From Paragordius varius (lineage: Eukaryota; Nematomorpha), in contig OZ176052.1 of NCBI GenBank assembly GCA_964247055.1, positions 7,254,001-7,318,000 on the forward strand: a stretch of 64,000 nucleotides of DNA, written 5' to 3'. The notes beneath the pieces are model-generated. The model saw nothing but the letters and a program-made list of their open reading frames with translations. It ran no database searches and was not told the DNA's origin. A program made the translations under genes and the position numbers. Of this stretch, positions 22,381-36,392 are shown in pieces. Each line of letters opens with the position of its first letter. Within the stretch, counting starts at the first letter, position 1.

Positions 22381-22766
22381 CTTGTGACCGCAGTGTTCAC
22401 TTAATTACCTTTTTATTTTGTCCTTTAGATATTAGGTTAGTTTTATATCCCAGAGCTCAATTTTGTAAAATACAGTTTTCATGGTTTCTTTAGTTCAAAT
22501 ATTAAACACTGTTCTTATGCTATAGATAAAAAAGCTTATGTTTTTAAGGTTTATGACTTCTAGAGTTTAAAATTAAACGTGATTGAAAACAGTCGATTAT
22601 TACATCAAAATATCAAGTTTTTGTCGGTAAAATATAGCCTGAAAGCCAGGTATTGATGTACCTTTAACCATAATAAGCTTTTATTCTGTTACATTAGCTT
22701 TAAAAAAAATAATAAAATAAACGGCGGAAAAAGTTTGAAATAAGGATTTTTTTGTATATTATTGAT

Positions 22767-22885
22767 GAAAAAATGTTGCGTTTGGATGAAAAATGTTGTT
22801 TTGGATTAAAAAAATGTTACCTTTGCTTGAAAAAATGTTGCGTTTGGTTAAAAAATTGTTGTGTTTAATTGAAATATGTTTTTGC
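22767..22885. repeat. Minisatellite, about 24-bp unit
   Basis: Five degenerate units around AAAAATGTTGCGTTTGGAT. A similar short array lies in a MAP7 intron near 33985-34060. Confidence 0.75.
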
Positions 22886-23678
22886 ATCAAAAATGGAATA
22901 CCTTAAAGCGTCTTTATATCGTTTTTAACATGCTTCGAAATTGCCTGAATTTATCAACAATAAATAATTAATACTTTTCATAAACGTTTGATTGCCATAG
23001 CCTGGCATATAATAAAAAATTTATCGCGAACTGCATTGCTTTTATTTTAAGACTTTCATTTGCCACATCTATTTAAAATTTTATAAAATAATATCATTAT
23101 TTTTTTAAAATATAGCATTTAGATCTTAAAATATTTCGCATATGTGCGCAATTTTGCGATTTAATGATATTAAACAATTACTAGAGAGGTGCAAATATTT
23201 TATAACCCCCCAAATCCAGGCTTTCTGATAATTTATCTATCAGAATAAATGTTTCATCAGAATATTTTACCCAAATTTTATGAACGAACAGTGTAACTCA
23301 TAGGCCTAAAAACCAAAAGTAAATTATTGTTTTTTATTATAATGTAACTGTTATCAGACCCCCGATATGTACTGTGTAAGCCCTGACTTAAAAACCTTTG
23401 AAAATGGATGATTTCAGATCTCTTTTATTTATAGCGCGGTCAACAAAAATTTAGTATATACAAAATTGGGCACCGAAAATACTCACTGCTGAATAATGAA
23501 TCATCTGACCCTTATATCATGAAAACGTGATTGGCATTAAAGGTATATCATTTCATTTTTTTCTAATTTATCAATTAGTATTTCAAATTGTTTGTTGAAA
23601 ATAAATATATTTACGATTTAAGATATTTGTTCAGTATACTTTCAAAATATTGAATAAAGTGTTATAAACAATTTAAAC

Positions 23679-25783
23679 CAGTGCTTCCCTATCTTTTTCT
23701 AGTTGACGTCCCATCAAATTAAATTCTTGCGCTCCCCCAGAAAAAATATAAATTGGTAAAAACTTTATGGCAAATTCGCATTGTGATAATAGTTGGCATC
23801 CTTTTGTATAACCATATAGCATATATACATATAGAATGTTCTCTTGTCTTAATGCAAATTCGAACAATACTATTGAAAAATGTATACTAATAACAAAGAA
23901 TTACAAGTGTTTATCTGTATAAAAGCTAGGAATGGGCTACAAATATAAATATGTATGAATTTACGGCCTGGTTTTACATTAAGACTCCACTACGTTTTGG
24001 GGTAGTTTTATATCCCAGAGCGATTAATAATTTAACCTTTTAGATGATATTTAAGGGGTTAAGCGGAAAATATGTTTTCGTTAATCTTTTAGGGGTATTA
24101 TATAAATTTTTTTTTCAAAAATATACAATTGTAAAAATTCCTTATTTTAAATTTCTACCATTTTTTTCTGTAAATTTTTTACCGCTAAATCAATAGGCAA
24201 ATATAAAATTAACTTCAAAAACCTTTCAGGCTATATTTTACCAGCAAAAACTTGTATCAGCTGTTTATTTCAATCGTGTTTTGGAGCTGTTCCAATTTTA
24301 GCCTCTGGTAGTCACAAAACTTTAAAAATAATTTTTTTATTACCCTGACAATTTATTAGCTTTTATTTAAAATAACTTCCAAAAATGTAGTTTATCAACG
24401 TAATTAAGCTCTCGCAAACTACCTCTAAGGGTAAACTAGGACAAAAAAATAAAAAGGTAATGAATGTTAAGTAATACTAGAAGGGGGGAGGGGTATAAAA
24501 AAATGATCTGAAGAAACATATATTCTGATAGGAAAATATGTCAGAATTTTGTTACTTTTAGTTTTATCCCTTACAAGTGATTCAAAAAGGTTTTTTACGC
24601 TTTTAGAGTTGATGCTCCTTATCAGAAAATGATAAATGAGCGAATTTCGCTAAAAAAACATTTTTGGAAGCCAGAGCCTTCATTCAAAAATATAACTCTA
24701 TATACCACAAACGTAAAAGCAAACAATATTTTTTAAAAAAATTTAATTTAAGATGCCGGTTCCGAAATTCCGAAACTTTTTTGCTCTTATAAAATGGGCT
24801 ATTCCTCTTAAAATAAATGCAAATGCCGGAATTGCGCGATATAAATTGTAAATATGCTAATTTTGATATCATCCAAAATCTTTCAAAATACATATATTTT
24901 TAAAAATTTTTGTTAGTCAGAATGGGGAGTACTTCATACTCTTTAGTATCGGTTGAAAAACGTGTTCAGATATCATAAACATTTTTTTTCTATGATTTCA
25001 TGATGCTGAACATTACCTCGGAATCTTGAATATCCGTTGGTCTTCCAACTTATATTGAATAAATAGTGTTATTTTACAAAAATTCAAAATTTTTAAACAA
25101 ATGAACCTTAATAAAATTTTGAAGCGATAAAAAAGGTTCAGCATCATCGATTTATATATAAAAGGTGTTTCCAAATAGAAAGCATTTTTACTTTCCCTGA
25201 CTTTAAATTATATAAAGTACGCTTCAAGTATGCAAAAAATAAATATTAAATAGGGTATACATTTTTAAAATTTTATTAGTTAATAATAAAATTTTCTATA
25301 TATATATGTATATCAAGTTATTCAATACCGGCATTTTTCCGTTGACTTTTAAAATATTCGAAATTAGAACAGGAAAATAATTTGGGATTTTCGGGGCCCA
25401 CATCTAAATAAAATTTAGAAAAATTGCTACGCTTTTTATATGTAATTTGCAATATATTTTAAACTTTTTTTTATAATGCAGCCTCTAGCTTTCACAAAAA
25501 ATATTATTCAATGAAATGTGCTCAAATTTTGCCATTTTATTATATAGAGCACTTATTCCAAAAGTGTAAATAAAATTCAGACGCAAGGTTAAAAAGCAAA
25601 AACAGTATGATAATCCTGAGTTTTCTATAATAATATATATATTTTATTTGGTTATTGTTTGTGGACACTGTGTTTATCAATTTTCAAATCATAGTAAACA
25701 TTATGTTTTTTATCGTTTTTCTGAAACCCCCTCTATTTATACGCCCTTCTTGGGGGGCGTTGAGACCCTTTTGGGAACCACTG
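23679..25783. mobile_element. hAT-like element H3 with perfect 8-bp target duplication and a nested insertion
   Basis: Left end CAGTGCTTCCCTATC, right end TTTTGGGAACCACTG, and identical flanks ATTTAAAC at 23671-23678 and 25784-25791. CAG...CTG ends with 8-bp duplications are the mark of hAT transposons, as are the CCCCC / GGGGGG-rich subtermini. The 2105-bp interior has no transposase frame. It contains block FB2 (24490-25640), which also occurs outside, so the hAT copy was probably entered by, or had captured, another element. Confidence 0.85.
24490..25640. repeat. Inverted-repeat block FB2 built from repeat unit U
   Basis: One unit U (about 24490-24870), a spacer homologous to that of FB1 (GAAGCGATAAAAAAGG, TTCAGCATCATCGA) and an inverted unit (about 25330-25640). 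The flank left of it (24425-24480, GGACAAAAAAATAAAAAGG) is the reverse complement of the flank right of FB1 (about 22415-22430), so the two blocks together form a larger imperfect palindrome. Confidence 0.55.
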
Positions 25784-25927
25784 ATTTAAACATTTTTGCC
25801 GTGATGCAAATATCACATATTCATTGCTTCATTATTCAATCTGTATATTCTGATGATGCTGGAAGAAGATGAGTGAAAACTCTTACCCTAAGCCTTCTAT
25901 GACAAGTTTCTTAATTTATAATTATAG

Positions 25928-28900
25928 GATCTTCGGATTCCACAAATTTTGTTGGCTACAAAGCTCGGCAAGAAAGGATTCGAGCTTTCATTAAACAACA
26001 AGAAGAAAATCGCTTACGTAAAAAAATTGAATTGGAAGAAGCGCTTAAAAATGCCGAAAAAATTAGAAGACTTCGCATTGAAGAAAGAAATAAAAATATT
26101 CAACAAAAAAGACAACAAGAACTTAAAAAGCAAATTGAAGCAAAAAATAGAAGGGAAGCGCACGAACAAGCTGAAATGGTTAGTTTTTGCTAAATAATAA
26201 TAAAATTAAATTATTTTTTTAAATTTATTGATGCATTAATATCTTTTTATTTCTGGTTTAAATATTACGTTACCTATTTTGTATTTTATCTATTTTGCAA
26301 TAATTTACTAAACCTGTTTTTATAAAGTATCAATGTTTTTATATCTATTTAATACTTAATTTGGTTGCTCTAAATATTCTGATTTTTAATCATTTAATTA
26401 CAGCAAACAAAATGGTAAATGAATGTTATTGGTTAATGTATAAAAAACATTTATATGACTCAGGTAATATTACATATAATGTTTTGAGGGCTTTTCATGT
26501 TTTAGTTTTACATTAGAATAAAAAACTGTCAAATAATTTTTGTTAAATAAATAATAAAAGTTAGATTTTAAATACCATATAAGCTTTATTTAAATTCTTC
26601 TATAATGTAAATTTTATTATATGTTTATGAATAATAACCATTGTTTATTTCATTTTTATGATTTTATTTTTAATCAAATATTTAACGTTTTTATATATAT
26701 GTTTCTTTCACAAATGCAATCTCTTATATTTTTTATATTTTGGGAGTGTGAAATAATATTGTCAAATCATTTTTAATTTCGCTTCGCATTACCTATACCT
26801 GTTTTTCAAAATAAACCAAATCAAAAATGTTTTAATTTTTTATTTCTTTTTAGTTTTTGTGTGTTATCTCTCTATCATACTACTGTTTTTTTAATTATTT
26901 AATTTGATAGAAAAATTATATATTTGAATTTGAAACCAATAATTAATTAAATTTTTATTATTATGAAATATACTTACTGCTAATTATATATTAATGGGAT
27001 TGGGTTTGCTTAGTCATAAATGTTTTATAATCGTGGCTTTTTACTAGTCTAGCCTATATTTGTGCCTCAATTAAAAATAAAATATAAATTAATGGTAGGT
27101 ATTGGATATTCATGTTTAATCTACCCAACTCTATATTTATAATCTATCCAACACCAAATATTTATCAATTTAATTTAATATTTTTATAATGTATAAATTT
27201 TTGGATATTTAATTAAATTATTGCTTTTTATACACCTTTTTTTACCTGTGTTGTTTCTTTCTCTTCTAGTTATACATACGCGTTTTTCTTTGTTTGTTTT
27301 AAAATTTTGTTAACATTTTTCCATTAAATTTATTAATTTTTTTGCAAATACATTTTTTTAGTTTATTGATTTTTTGGACAACATATATTTTAATTTTAAT
27401 TAATATCTATTTTAACTTTTTTTATAATTGGTTATGACGTTATTAATGAGTATAGGCTAAAAAGTGTGAGTGAGGGGGTTATGGAAAAAAATCTTGATTT
27501 TTTAAACTTACAATTATGTTACATATAATTAAAAATGATAACATTAGCTTTATATATTTATTTTTTTGTTTAATAAAATCCCCCCTTTTTAAATAAAACT
27601 ATAATATCCAATCAATAAAATTATATTCGTTTCTCTTCCTCGATTCATTAATTAAAACCAGAAATGGGTTAATACACATATAAATACGTGTTTCCTTTTA
27701 ATTATACCTAGTACCAGTATAATGCAACTCTTTGATTGATTTCTTTTTTAGTATATATTTTAATGAAAATTATAATGGCGATCATATGGATTTTACATAT
27801 AATTAGCATCAATGAACTTGTTTTCCGTTTATTTTTAAGGATAAGAATGATTTTCGATACTCCAGAGGTGGTCAGTCTGTTTGTAATTATTAAAATTAAA
27901 TTTTCATACAAATAAGTAGGCAATATTGTTAAATCCCAAGAAATTTATCATTGGTCAAAATTTTTTTAAATAAAAAATCACTCTTTTCCTCACACATTTT
28001 GGCAAATGAATTTTGTTGGTTGTTGTTTTTTATCTTTTTTTATCATCCATTTGTTTGTTTAACATTATACAACGAATATGTTCTTATTATATTAATATCT
28101 CTATTAAACTTTTTTTACATTATTAAGTTGTATAAAATCAATAGGCCAAACACATCCAATAATAATTAAATTTTGATCACATTCATTAAACTACTATGTA
28201 CGAATAATTGATCATTTATGTTAAATGATAATAGGAGAAGGCATTGCTTGCTTTACGGAAACATTCAGAGCGACAAATAATGCATGGAACATCAAATAAT
28301 AACCGCACACCGCTTATGACAACATCCTTAACTTTGAATCATTTTGTTGTATCGGATTTGACTTCAAATTATTCAAACACTAATATGATATTTGATATGG
28401 GTGGTCTTTCACCCGTCCAACCATTTGCCACAAAGGCAAAAGAAAACCATGTTGTTGGTGGAAAAAATAATTTTGCAAGAATAAGCCCAAACCATACATA
28501 TACATCCACCAACAATGACCCTACAGATCAACTATCCCGAAATAAAATAAATGTTCGAAAAACGAAATCCAATATCAGTAATATTGCAACTCCAGATCGA
28601 AAGAGTGGAGTAGCGTTTGGTATGAGCCTTAAAACTCCCCGTAATTTATTGGACGTTCAACTTAAGGGGATAGATGGGAGATTTGGGACACCTACACGAT
28701 CAAATGGTAGATTTTTTATATTTAAATTTGATTATATTTTTAGTGTAAATTAAAGCATTTAATGGACTTTCAATCTTGTATTTAGGAATAAATTATATTT
28801 CTTTCAATGTTTTATATAAATTCATTTAATTGAGTTTGAAACTTTATATATGATAAAATGGTGATTTTTGATTTGTCTTTTGATATTTAGCCTAAAATTT

Positions 28901-31900
28901 TGCCGATAATCATTTCTGAAAATTATCTATGTTTTCAAATAAACTCTATTTGAATGTTTGGGAGTTTTTTTAAGTTTTAAACCTTACATTTCTAAGTTTT
29001 ATCCAATACCTAAAAAACATATTCAGTTTTTAATTGCTTTAAGCTTTACTTTTGTAATTATCTTTCTGATATCGGTAAGCGCTATGAATACTAAGTTAAT
29101 GGGACTTTTTATTCCGATTTTTTTGTTCAATGTTTTTCTGTTAACATCAGATAACATTATGACTCGAAGTCTTAATAATCGTCAAAGCATTGGATTATCG
29201 TCGAGCAAAACAACTTCTCACCCTTCATCTGTTATATCTGCCAGGGATCAACACGATGTAACACAATTCACTAAACAGTATTCTTCATCAAGTAATGTCC
29301 ATTTTGATTACACTCAATATATTTATGGTTTATTTCTATATGATGTGTTATTACGTAATATTTTATCAGATATTAGCTAAACTTAATATTTAGATGATTT
29401 ACCAAGTTAAACAATTTGTTTAAAATTTTATTTTCAGGATTGATTGGGATCTTATAATTATTTTTGGAGAGTATTTATAGTTTAATTATATTGGCGTATA
29501 TCAATAATTAATATTTAATAAATTTTCATAGGTCATTTTTTTATAAATCACGTGTGAAATATATTTTAGCCTCAAGATTGAGTCCAAGATCCTATGATAT
29601 TAAACTAAAATCAAACGTAAGTCCCTTGGCTAAACAAACATATCCTTCTCCTAAATCAAAACAATCTTTTATTACTAAAAATTCCAAAGGTATTCTATTT
29701 TATCCTTTTATAAATAAATATATCTATTTAGACATTTCAATATTATTTTTTTCCATTTTTATTTAGTATTATCGAAGCCTGCAAATTCAATGGCAAAAAA
29801 TAATTTGAAAGCCAACTTGAATACCAATATGGTACAAAAATCAATAGAAGTTGTATTACCACGTAGTCCCACATTTGTCAAAAATAAGGAAAAAATTAAA
29901 AACGCCACAGAAGGTTTAACTTTTTTAACTTTTCATATTTCTTATAAATGTTATAAAATATTTTATAAAGGATTCTTTGTTAGGAGGAAGATAAATTAAT
30001 ACTATCTTACAATATTTGATTTGCTAAATAAATTTTTTTAATAGAATTTATAATTAAATTGAAAATATATATATTTTTTATAATTTCATCAAAATTATTT
30101 GTTTGTTTATCCATAATACTACCAATCTTAATTATTTTTTAATTCATTTTATTTACACATAACATATTCGTTCTTGTTGATACAATATAAATATCTATTT
30201 ATATTGTTAGAAATTCAAACAAGGCAAATAAAACCGGTCGATAGTAATGATGACCAAATTTTATCTATGAACGGATTGACAAACTGTGGGGGAACTTTTG
30301 TCATAAATAAACCCAGATCTAGAGGTTTAATTATTATCATATATTTTGTCTTTGGCTAAATGTAGGATATTATCGTTAATGACTATCTAATTTTTCATTT
30401 ATATTAAAAAAACGATCAATAATATTTAATGTTGTGTCTATAAATGGATTTAGATCATATAAAGACCATGCTTTAATAAATAATATGACTATGTCCATCA
30501 CGATAGTAATTTCAGCCTGAGGTTCAGGCTTTAAAAAAAATTGATTTTTTGACAAATTTTGTCAAATTTTAAATTTTTACATCTATATATTTTGTTAATC
30601 CTATTGTATTTTATAGATAACATAACACACCACTCTTTTGATTCCGGCACATTAATTTCCTCAAATAATAATGAAATTTTACCAAACAAACATGTTGAAA
30701 CAGACAAACTAGAAGAGTCTTGGATTCTAGTAATTTCCATTTTTATGATTTATACAATAGTGTCAAAAACGAACTAAGCGATATTTTATTATAAGCATAA
30801 TGAAATTTAATCGGAAAAGTTTCGGCACTAATAAAAACATAAATATTTTGTTTATTTTTGCTTGTATGTTCTGATACATAAACAATGAAATGCAAATATT
30901 TTTCCTTTTTTAATTATGGTTTTATGTTTTTTATTTTTAATATAAATCCATTTGTACAAAAAGTGTTAATTATTTATCCCATGAGACACCGGCATAAGTA
31001 CAAATATTAGTCTACTCCATAAAGAGAAAATTACTTTAACCTTGACAAATAAAATTTTCAATTAATAGTTTTGGATTCATAAACTTTATCTGTAATTTCA
31101 TAATTCCAAGTTTTTAATTTTGAAGGCTGATAATTTTAGATAATATTAGGGATATAATTCAATGAGATTGTGATTATTTTAACCGTTTTGCAAGTTTTAG
31201 CATTTAATATATGCATATTAAATTATGGCTCATCTCGATGACATTTCAAATATTTTGACTTCTCTTTTTCTCCAACATTAGGATAATATATCCCAGGAAG
31301 CAGAAACAAATCACGTTGAAACCTGCAGAGAAGACGAATTTTTGTACATATTACTTCCTTCGGAAACGCCATTCGGGTTAGATAATAAAGAAACGCTCAC
31401 ATTAGCCCACGATGAATTGGTTATTAAGCATTCTTTACCTACCCCGTTTATTAATGTTGATTTGAGTAAAAACGCTAATGAAATCGCAATTTTGCCCTCA
31501 AAAGGCCTTGACAATATTTTGAATCAAAATACGGAAAATGAAATATTTGGCAATGCAACACATCCCACTTTGCTTGAATTTTCTGAGACTGAACAAAGTG
31601 GTATAAATAACGAGGAAGAAAATGAGACAATATCACTTTCATGTCCTACGCATACACACAGCTTTTTTGAGGCTAATGAGAAGACTACTAACACGGAAAA
31701 TCAATATTATAATTCCTTAAATGAGACTACTGCATGGGGAAATAAAATTAACAATGAAGAAAAAACATACGATGAATTAAACAATAATAAAATTGATAAA
31801 AATGAACAAACTAAATTGTTATTAACATCACCATCAAATCGTGCTGTGGACAATAACCAGGATAATATTATAACTGAAAAGATAGAACATTTAATTCCCT

Positions 31901-34900
31901 CCATCCAACTAAACACCTGTGATGAAACACAAATTAATGAACCATTTTTTGATGAAAATAGCAAGGACCTAATTACCGAAAATACCTGTCTTACATCAAT
32001 GGATCATGAAAATGCAGTTAAAACATGTACTGAGCATAAAACTATTGAACAGATTAATAATTCTCCTATCTCACTTATATCTAGTCATTCTACTAAAGAA
32101 ATCTCACATGATTCTCCTGATATTATTGATAACAAGGAACAAAATTTTGAAAGAAATCCTTGTTTATTTGAATCACCATCGGTTGCGCATCATGAACATA
32201 TTGAAAAATTTGAATATGACATAACACAGGAGGCAACGAACTCTGATGGTGAAAACAGTTTAACAGCTGCTGCTTTTACTGTACCTTCCATTCGCTTGAT
32301 TGAAGCGACGCCAGTTAAATATACATTAGGTGATGATGGTACATACCAAAACAATAATGATTATCCTATCACCGAGATAATAGAATCTAAAGATCCCATT
32401 TCTCTTTTCACAGATAATAATGAAGACAATATGCCTAAAAACGATGAAAATCCACAAGATAATAGCATGATTGCTGAGACGACGGATGTATTGACAACAA
32501 CGACCACTCATCACATTATGACAGAACAGGAAGCCAAAACTGAAATGGCAAAACAGCGTAGAATGGCTAAAGAGTTGGCTCGCCAGGCTTGGGAACGTGA
32601 ACAGGAACGTATACGGTTGGAAAGGTAAATTACTTTTTTTCTAATATAATTCCCTCTTTTATTTTATTTCTATATGATTAATTTTATTTTTAGCATGTAT
32701 TATTATTATCATTATCTCCGTTACAAAGCCGTATGATCAATTTTACATAATTGCGTTTTTTTAATAATTTATTTCTAAACTTACTAATAATCTTAAGAAG
32801 CTTTGAATCCTTTTAGGTCCATTTTTAGAAAAACACACTATATTAAAATAAATATTACCATTTTATGTGTTACATTAGGTATTAATCCCATAATTATATA
32901 ATAGCTACTGTGGATATTATAAAGAGTCAGTATATTAGCTGGATTATAAAATAATGCTTAAAGTTTAATTAAATTTTTCTAACATAAATTCATAATATCA
33001 TCTTAACCAATAATTATAACCAATATCAATATATAAAACATAAAAGTTTTAATTTGCTCAATGTTTATATAACAGAAATTTTAAAATAATTATCCATTAA
33101 TTAATTTGAGAATATACCTATTAATAGGGAGGCCGAGGAAGCCAAACAATTAGCCGAACAGGAGGAAATGGACCGACTGGCCCGTGAATGTAAGATGATG
33201 GAGGAAAGGAGATTGCAGGAAGCTATAAAACAACACGAGAAAAAATTGGAGGAAGATGCCAAAAAACAGGCTGCTAAGGTTATAAATTGGAAAATTTTTA
33301 TTACAAAGGCGTGAACTAATATGTTATAGATCTATCATTCAAATATTCATATAAGGTATTGTTTTAAAAAAGAGTAATTTCAATTTGATTAGCCAATTCA
33401 TAATCAGTTTGGCTATTAACTAGGCGTTAGCTAAATCAAAATTACAAAAAAATTTTTTTCTCTTGAATATGCTAAGAATTATGAAATTGTGTTGCATTTA
33501 AACATTCTTTTCATAGGGTTAGTATACCATTTAAATTTCAAATTTACCCTTATTTTAAGAAAATTAAGAATTTTTAACTTTAAAAAACGTATAATTTTGT
33601 AGGGTGAATTTGATTTGTTCGAGAGCGAATTTGATTTTTCAAGGTCAATTTGAGTTCAAGGGTAAATTTTAACTGTTAATGATATATATCTGCTCACTAT
33701 TCAATAAAAGGTAATGTTGTATGAAGTTGTTTTATTAGAAATTAATTAAAGCATGAAAAACGATTTTAATTTTGGTTAAGATTTACTAAATTTTTATGTT
33801 ATTAATTTAGGATGAGCTACGGAAAAAGAACGAAGAGGCATCCCTATTAGCGGCTCAAAAGATTAAACAAATCGAAGATGAAGCACGTAAACAGGAGGAA
33901 GAACGGTTGGAGCGCAAAAAGGTTGTAGAATTTTTTTACACTCATTTGAATATGCCTTTTTTTATTTTAACATTTTTTAATAACAACATTTTTTAATTTA
34001 ATAGCATTGTGTTGGTTAAAAGATGTTGTGTTTAAATAAAGTAGTGTTGTTTAAAAAGGTATTATAACACATTTATTTTTAAAATAACAGGTCTCTGGTA
34101 AACATCAAATAGATTTATTTTATGCACATTTTGCATTTAGAAACTCGATGCAATAATGAGTCGAACACGTCGATCCACAGCTTCAACGACACCTATTTCA
34201 CAGACCCCCACAATTAATCCATATAAGGTCGATACGCAAAACAATGCAAGTTTTAATGTTGTTGTCTCTACACTCGACACAACGTCACCGAGATTGGGAT
34301 CATCGCCAATTTTATTGAGATCAAACACTTCTACTACCAGCACAACAAAATTTTCTTCAAATTATAAAAATTCCATAACAACTATTACTACAAGCGTAAT
34401 AATGACAAATGATAGTACTCATAACCTAAATAGTATTGACACGCTCACAGATATTAAACAATCTAGTGGGATTATATCGAATTCTATCGTCAGAAATATT
34501 CTTGTTTCCACACCTGACCAACAATCAACACGCGAAAAAATGCAATTAATAAACGAAACTCATGAACAATATCATTATCCCGTTTCGACCCAACTATCAT
34601 ATATTAATAAAGAATATAGCTCAACAAAATCTGATTCAAGTAAAATATCACCTGTATTATTTAATATTGCCAATACTTCAACAACATCTATAAATGATGT
34701 TCAAAATTCTAAATACAACAATAAATATGATAAACAAAATTCCAATTCCACTGATTTTTATATTAATGATATCAAAACTTCCCTTTCCAACATTGATTTG
34801 ATCGATCATGATTTAAGTAAAAAATTTCCAACCGATATAAATACAACAAATGTGATATCTTTACCTTATACGTCCACCAATGATTCGTTTACCAATACGT

Positions 34901-35630
34901 TTTTAAAAACGGATCTATTAGATCCCTCCACAATTAATGACACTTTTTCAAACATATCTTCTAATCACCCCTCAAATAATGGTAAATTTATTATATTAAG
35001 ATATCATTTCCTTTGGTAAGACTTGTATATTTAAATATTTTAAAAATAATATATTTTATAGGTGATATTTATACACCTACACTAAGTAACGATTCAACAC
35101 ACGTTAACCAATCCAATGCAAACTCCCACGCATCTGACACACATTTCTCCAATCCCATTTATTCCAATGGCCCTTCAAATCAAATCATAGATAAAAATTC
35201 CATTGTTTTATTGTCTTCAAATAATAACACCTCGTTAAAAATAAATGGTATTTCTACAGGCACAATAACAACAGCGAGTGCACATAGAAAACCTAATCCT
35301 TACATTAGTAATAACGACATCAATAATCATTTATTCCCTAATCGTGATTCTACTTTCATAATCCCAAATCCTGAAGATTTGAACCATTTAATCGCAGAGG
35401 AACCGTTTGTGCCTACAGACGAGGAAACGACCACAGATGACGATAGCACCAATAATAATCAGCATCATATGACATCCATGAATGCAAAGAAAAAACACCA
35501 CCACTTGATTCCAAATACATCCTCATCCGCTCACAAAATGGCAACATCCATACTTAGACCGATACATACTTCCCCGTCCGATTTTGAGAGAGATTTTAGG
35601 ATTGAAAACACTAGTTTATCTTCTCTTTAA
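25928..35630 (+). CDS. MAP7: MAP7/ensconsin-family microtubule-associated protein (12 exons found, 5' end missing, at least 1456 aa)
   Basis: Exons: 25928-26178, 28235-28706, 29151-29291, 29570-29689, 29767-29913, 30211-30324, 30617-30729, 31282-32624, 33128-33278, 33811-33921, 34141-34981, 35062-35630. GT-AG junctions and phases agree throughout. Family members bind microtubules by an N-terminal coiled coil and recruit kinesin-1 by the C-terminal MAP7 domain. Exons 1-2 encode a charged helix (ARQERIRAFIKQQEENRL onward) ending near LALRKHSERQ, then an FGMSLKTPRNLL segment like the FGSSTPRML motif of MAP7 proteins. A Ser/Thr/Asn-rich and then acidic disordered middle fills exons 3-8. The MAP7 domain spans the end of exon 8 to the start of exon 11 (TEQEAKTEMAKQRRMAKELA through KKLDAIMSRTRR), the family's diagnostic block. 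A long Ser/Thr/Asn-rich tail follows. Exon 1 as listed starts in phase 1, so an upstream initiating exon exists. An AATAAA lies at 35670. Confidence 0.9.
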
Positions 35631-35669
35631 ACAAAACATCAGCTATGTTTTGTTTGAAGTAAGATGGTA

Positions 35670-35675
35670 AATAAA
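35670..35675 (+). terminator. Candidate MAP7 polyadenylation signal
   Basis: AATAAA 40 bp after the MAP7 stop codon. In sequence this AT-rich a hexamer has little weight alone; position is the only support. Confidence 0.35.
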
Positions 35676-36392
35676 TGTTTTTGTCCAAACTAAAATCCAT
35701 TGAATTATTAAATTATATTCAATACCCTATATGGTGCATTGTTTATTATGTATGCACGTTCTTAAATCTGTAAAGTAATATAAATAATGCATTACACGCT
35801 TCTTTGTTTTTCAAATATTTTTGCTCAGAATATGTTTTTGATTTACGAAAAGCAAATGTTATATGGGTATACAAACTTGTAAAATCATCTTAATGAGAAA
35901 TTTTAATTAATGCTAATATTCATTTAAAATTTGAATGTATTAATCCAATTATTAAGGAATTTAAGCATTTGCTTATTTAGGACTCGTCATGAATTTTTTA
36001 TTTTAGCCTGATTTTTTGTCATTGTGCATTGCTGACCTTAAATATCTCTATCATATTATCATGAAAATCGGATAGTCACTCATTTTTTGTTACTTACTTA
36101 TAAAGAAATTATATCAATGACACCATAAGTATCATGTACCATTTATTATTATTATTATTATCAAATAATTTTATTTATTATTGTCATTAAAACCTGTGTA
36201 CATATCCATAAATAAAATAATAAATTACATAATATGAATATTGTTAAACGCACATCATATATTTAAATATTGAGAAAAAAATATATTTTATTTTTAAGAT
36301 TTACTAGTATAAGAAGTTTACCGTGAGAATTCCAGTTTTTGGCCATGTTTTTATTGCACTAGATTGAGCTAATATTAATTTGTCAGTGTTTA

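Larger units (their letters stand above)
19269..25927. other. Repeat-dense region between ACP6 and the first MAP7 exon found
   Basis: The 5' exon or exons of MAP7 should lie here or farther upstream on the plus strand, but I could not identify one. The region is mostly old repeats: repeat unit U near 19660-19990, family A MITEs at 19993-21006, inverted-repeat blocks at 21030-22380 and 24490-25640, a minisatellite near 22767-22885 and a hAT-like element at 23679-25783. The open frames in it lie within repeats. Confidence 0.6.

Noticed and set aside
25648-25872. First exon of MAP7 at 25648-25872
   Set aside because: Most of the frame is hAT terminal sequence (element ends at 25783), it ends at a stop with no donor in the needed phase, and it carries no MAP7-like sequence.
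26402-26412. Micro-exon in the first MAP7 intron found (between CAG and GTAAAT)
   Set aside because: The length of 11 bases would shift the frame between the two flanking exons, which already join in phase.
28958-29150. N-terminal part of the 29-kb open frame as coding sequence of MAP7
   Set aside because: It reads as an AT-driven hydrophobic stretch directly before a good acceptor at 29150; the Ser-rich coding character begins only after it.
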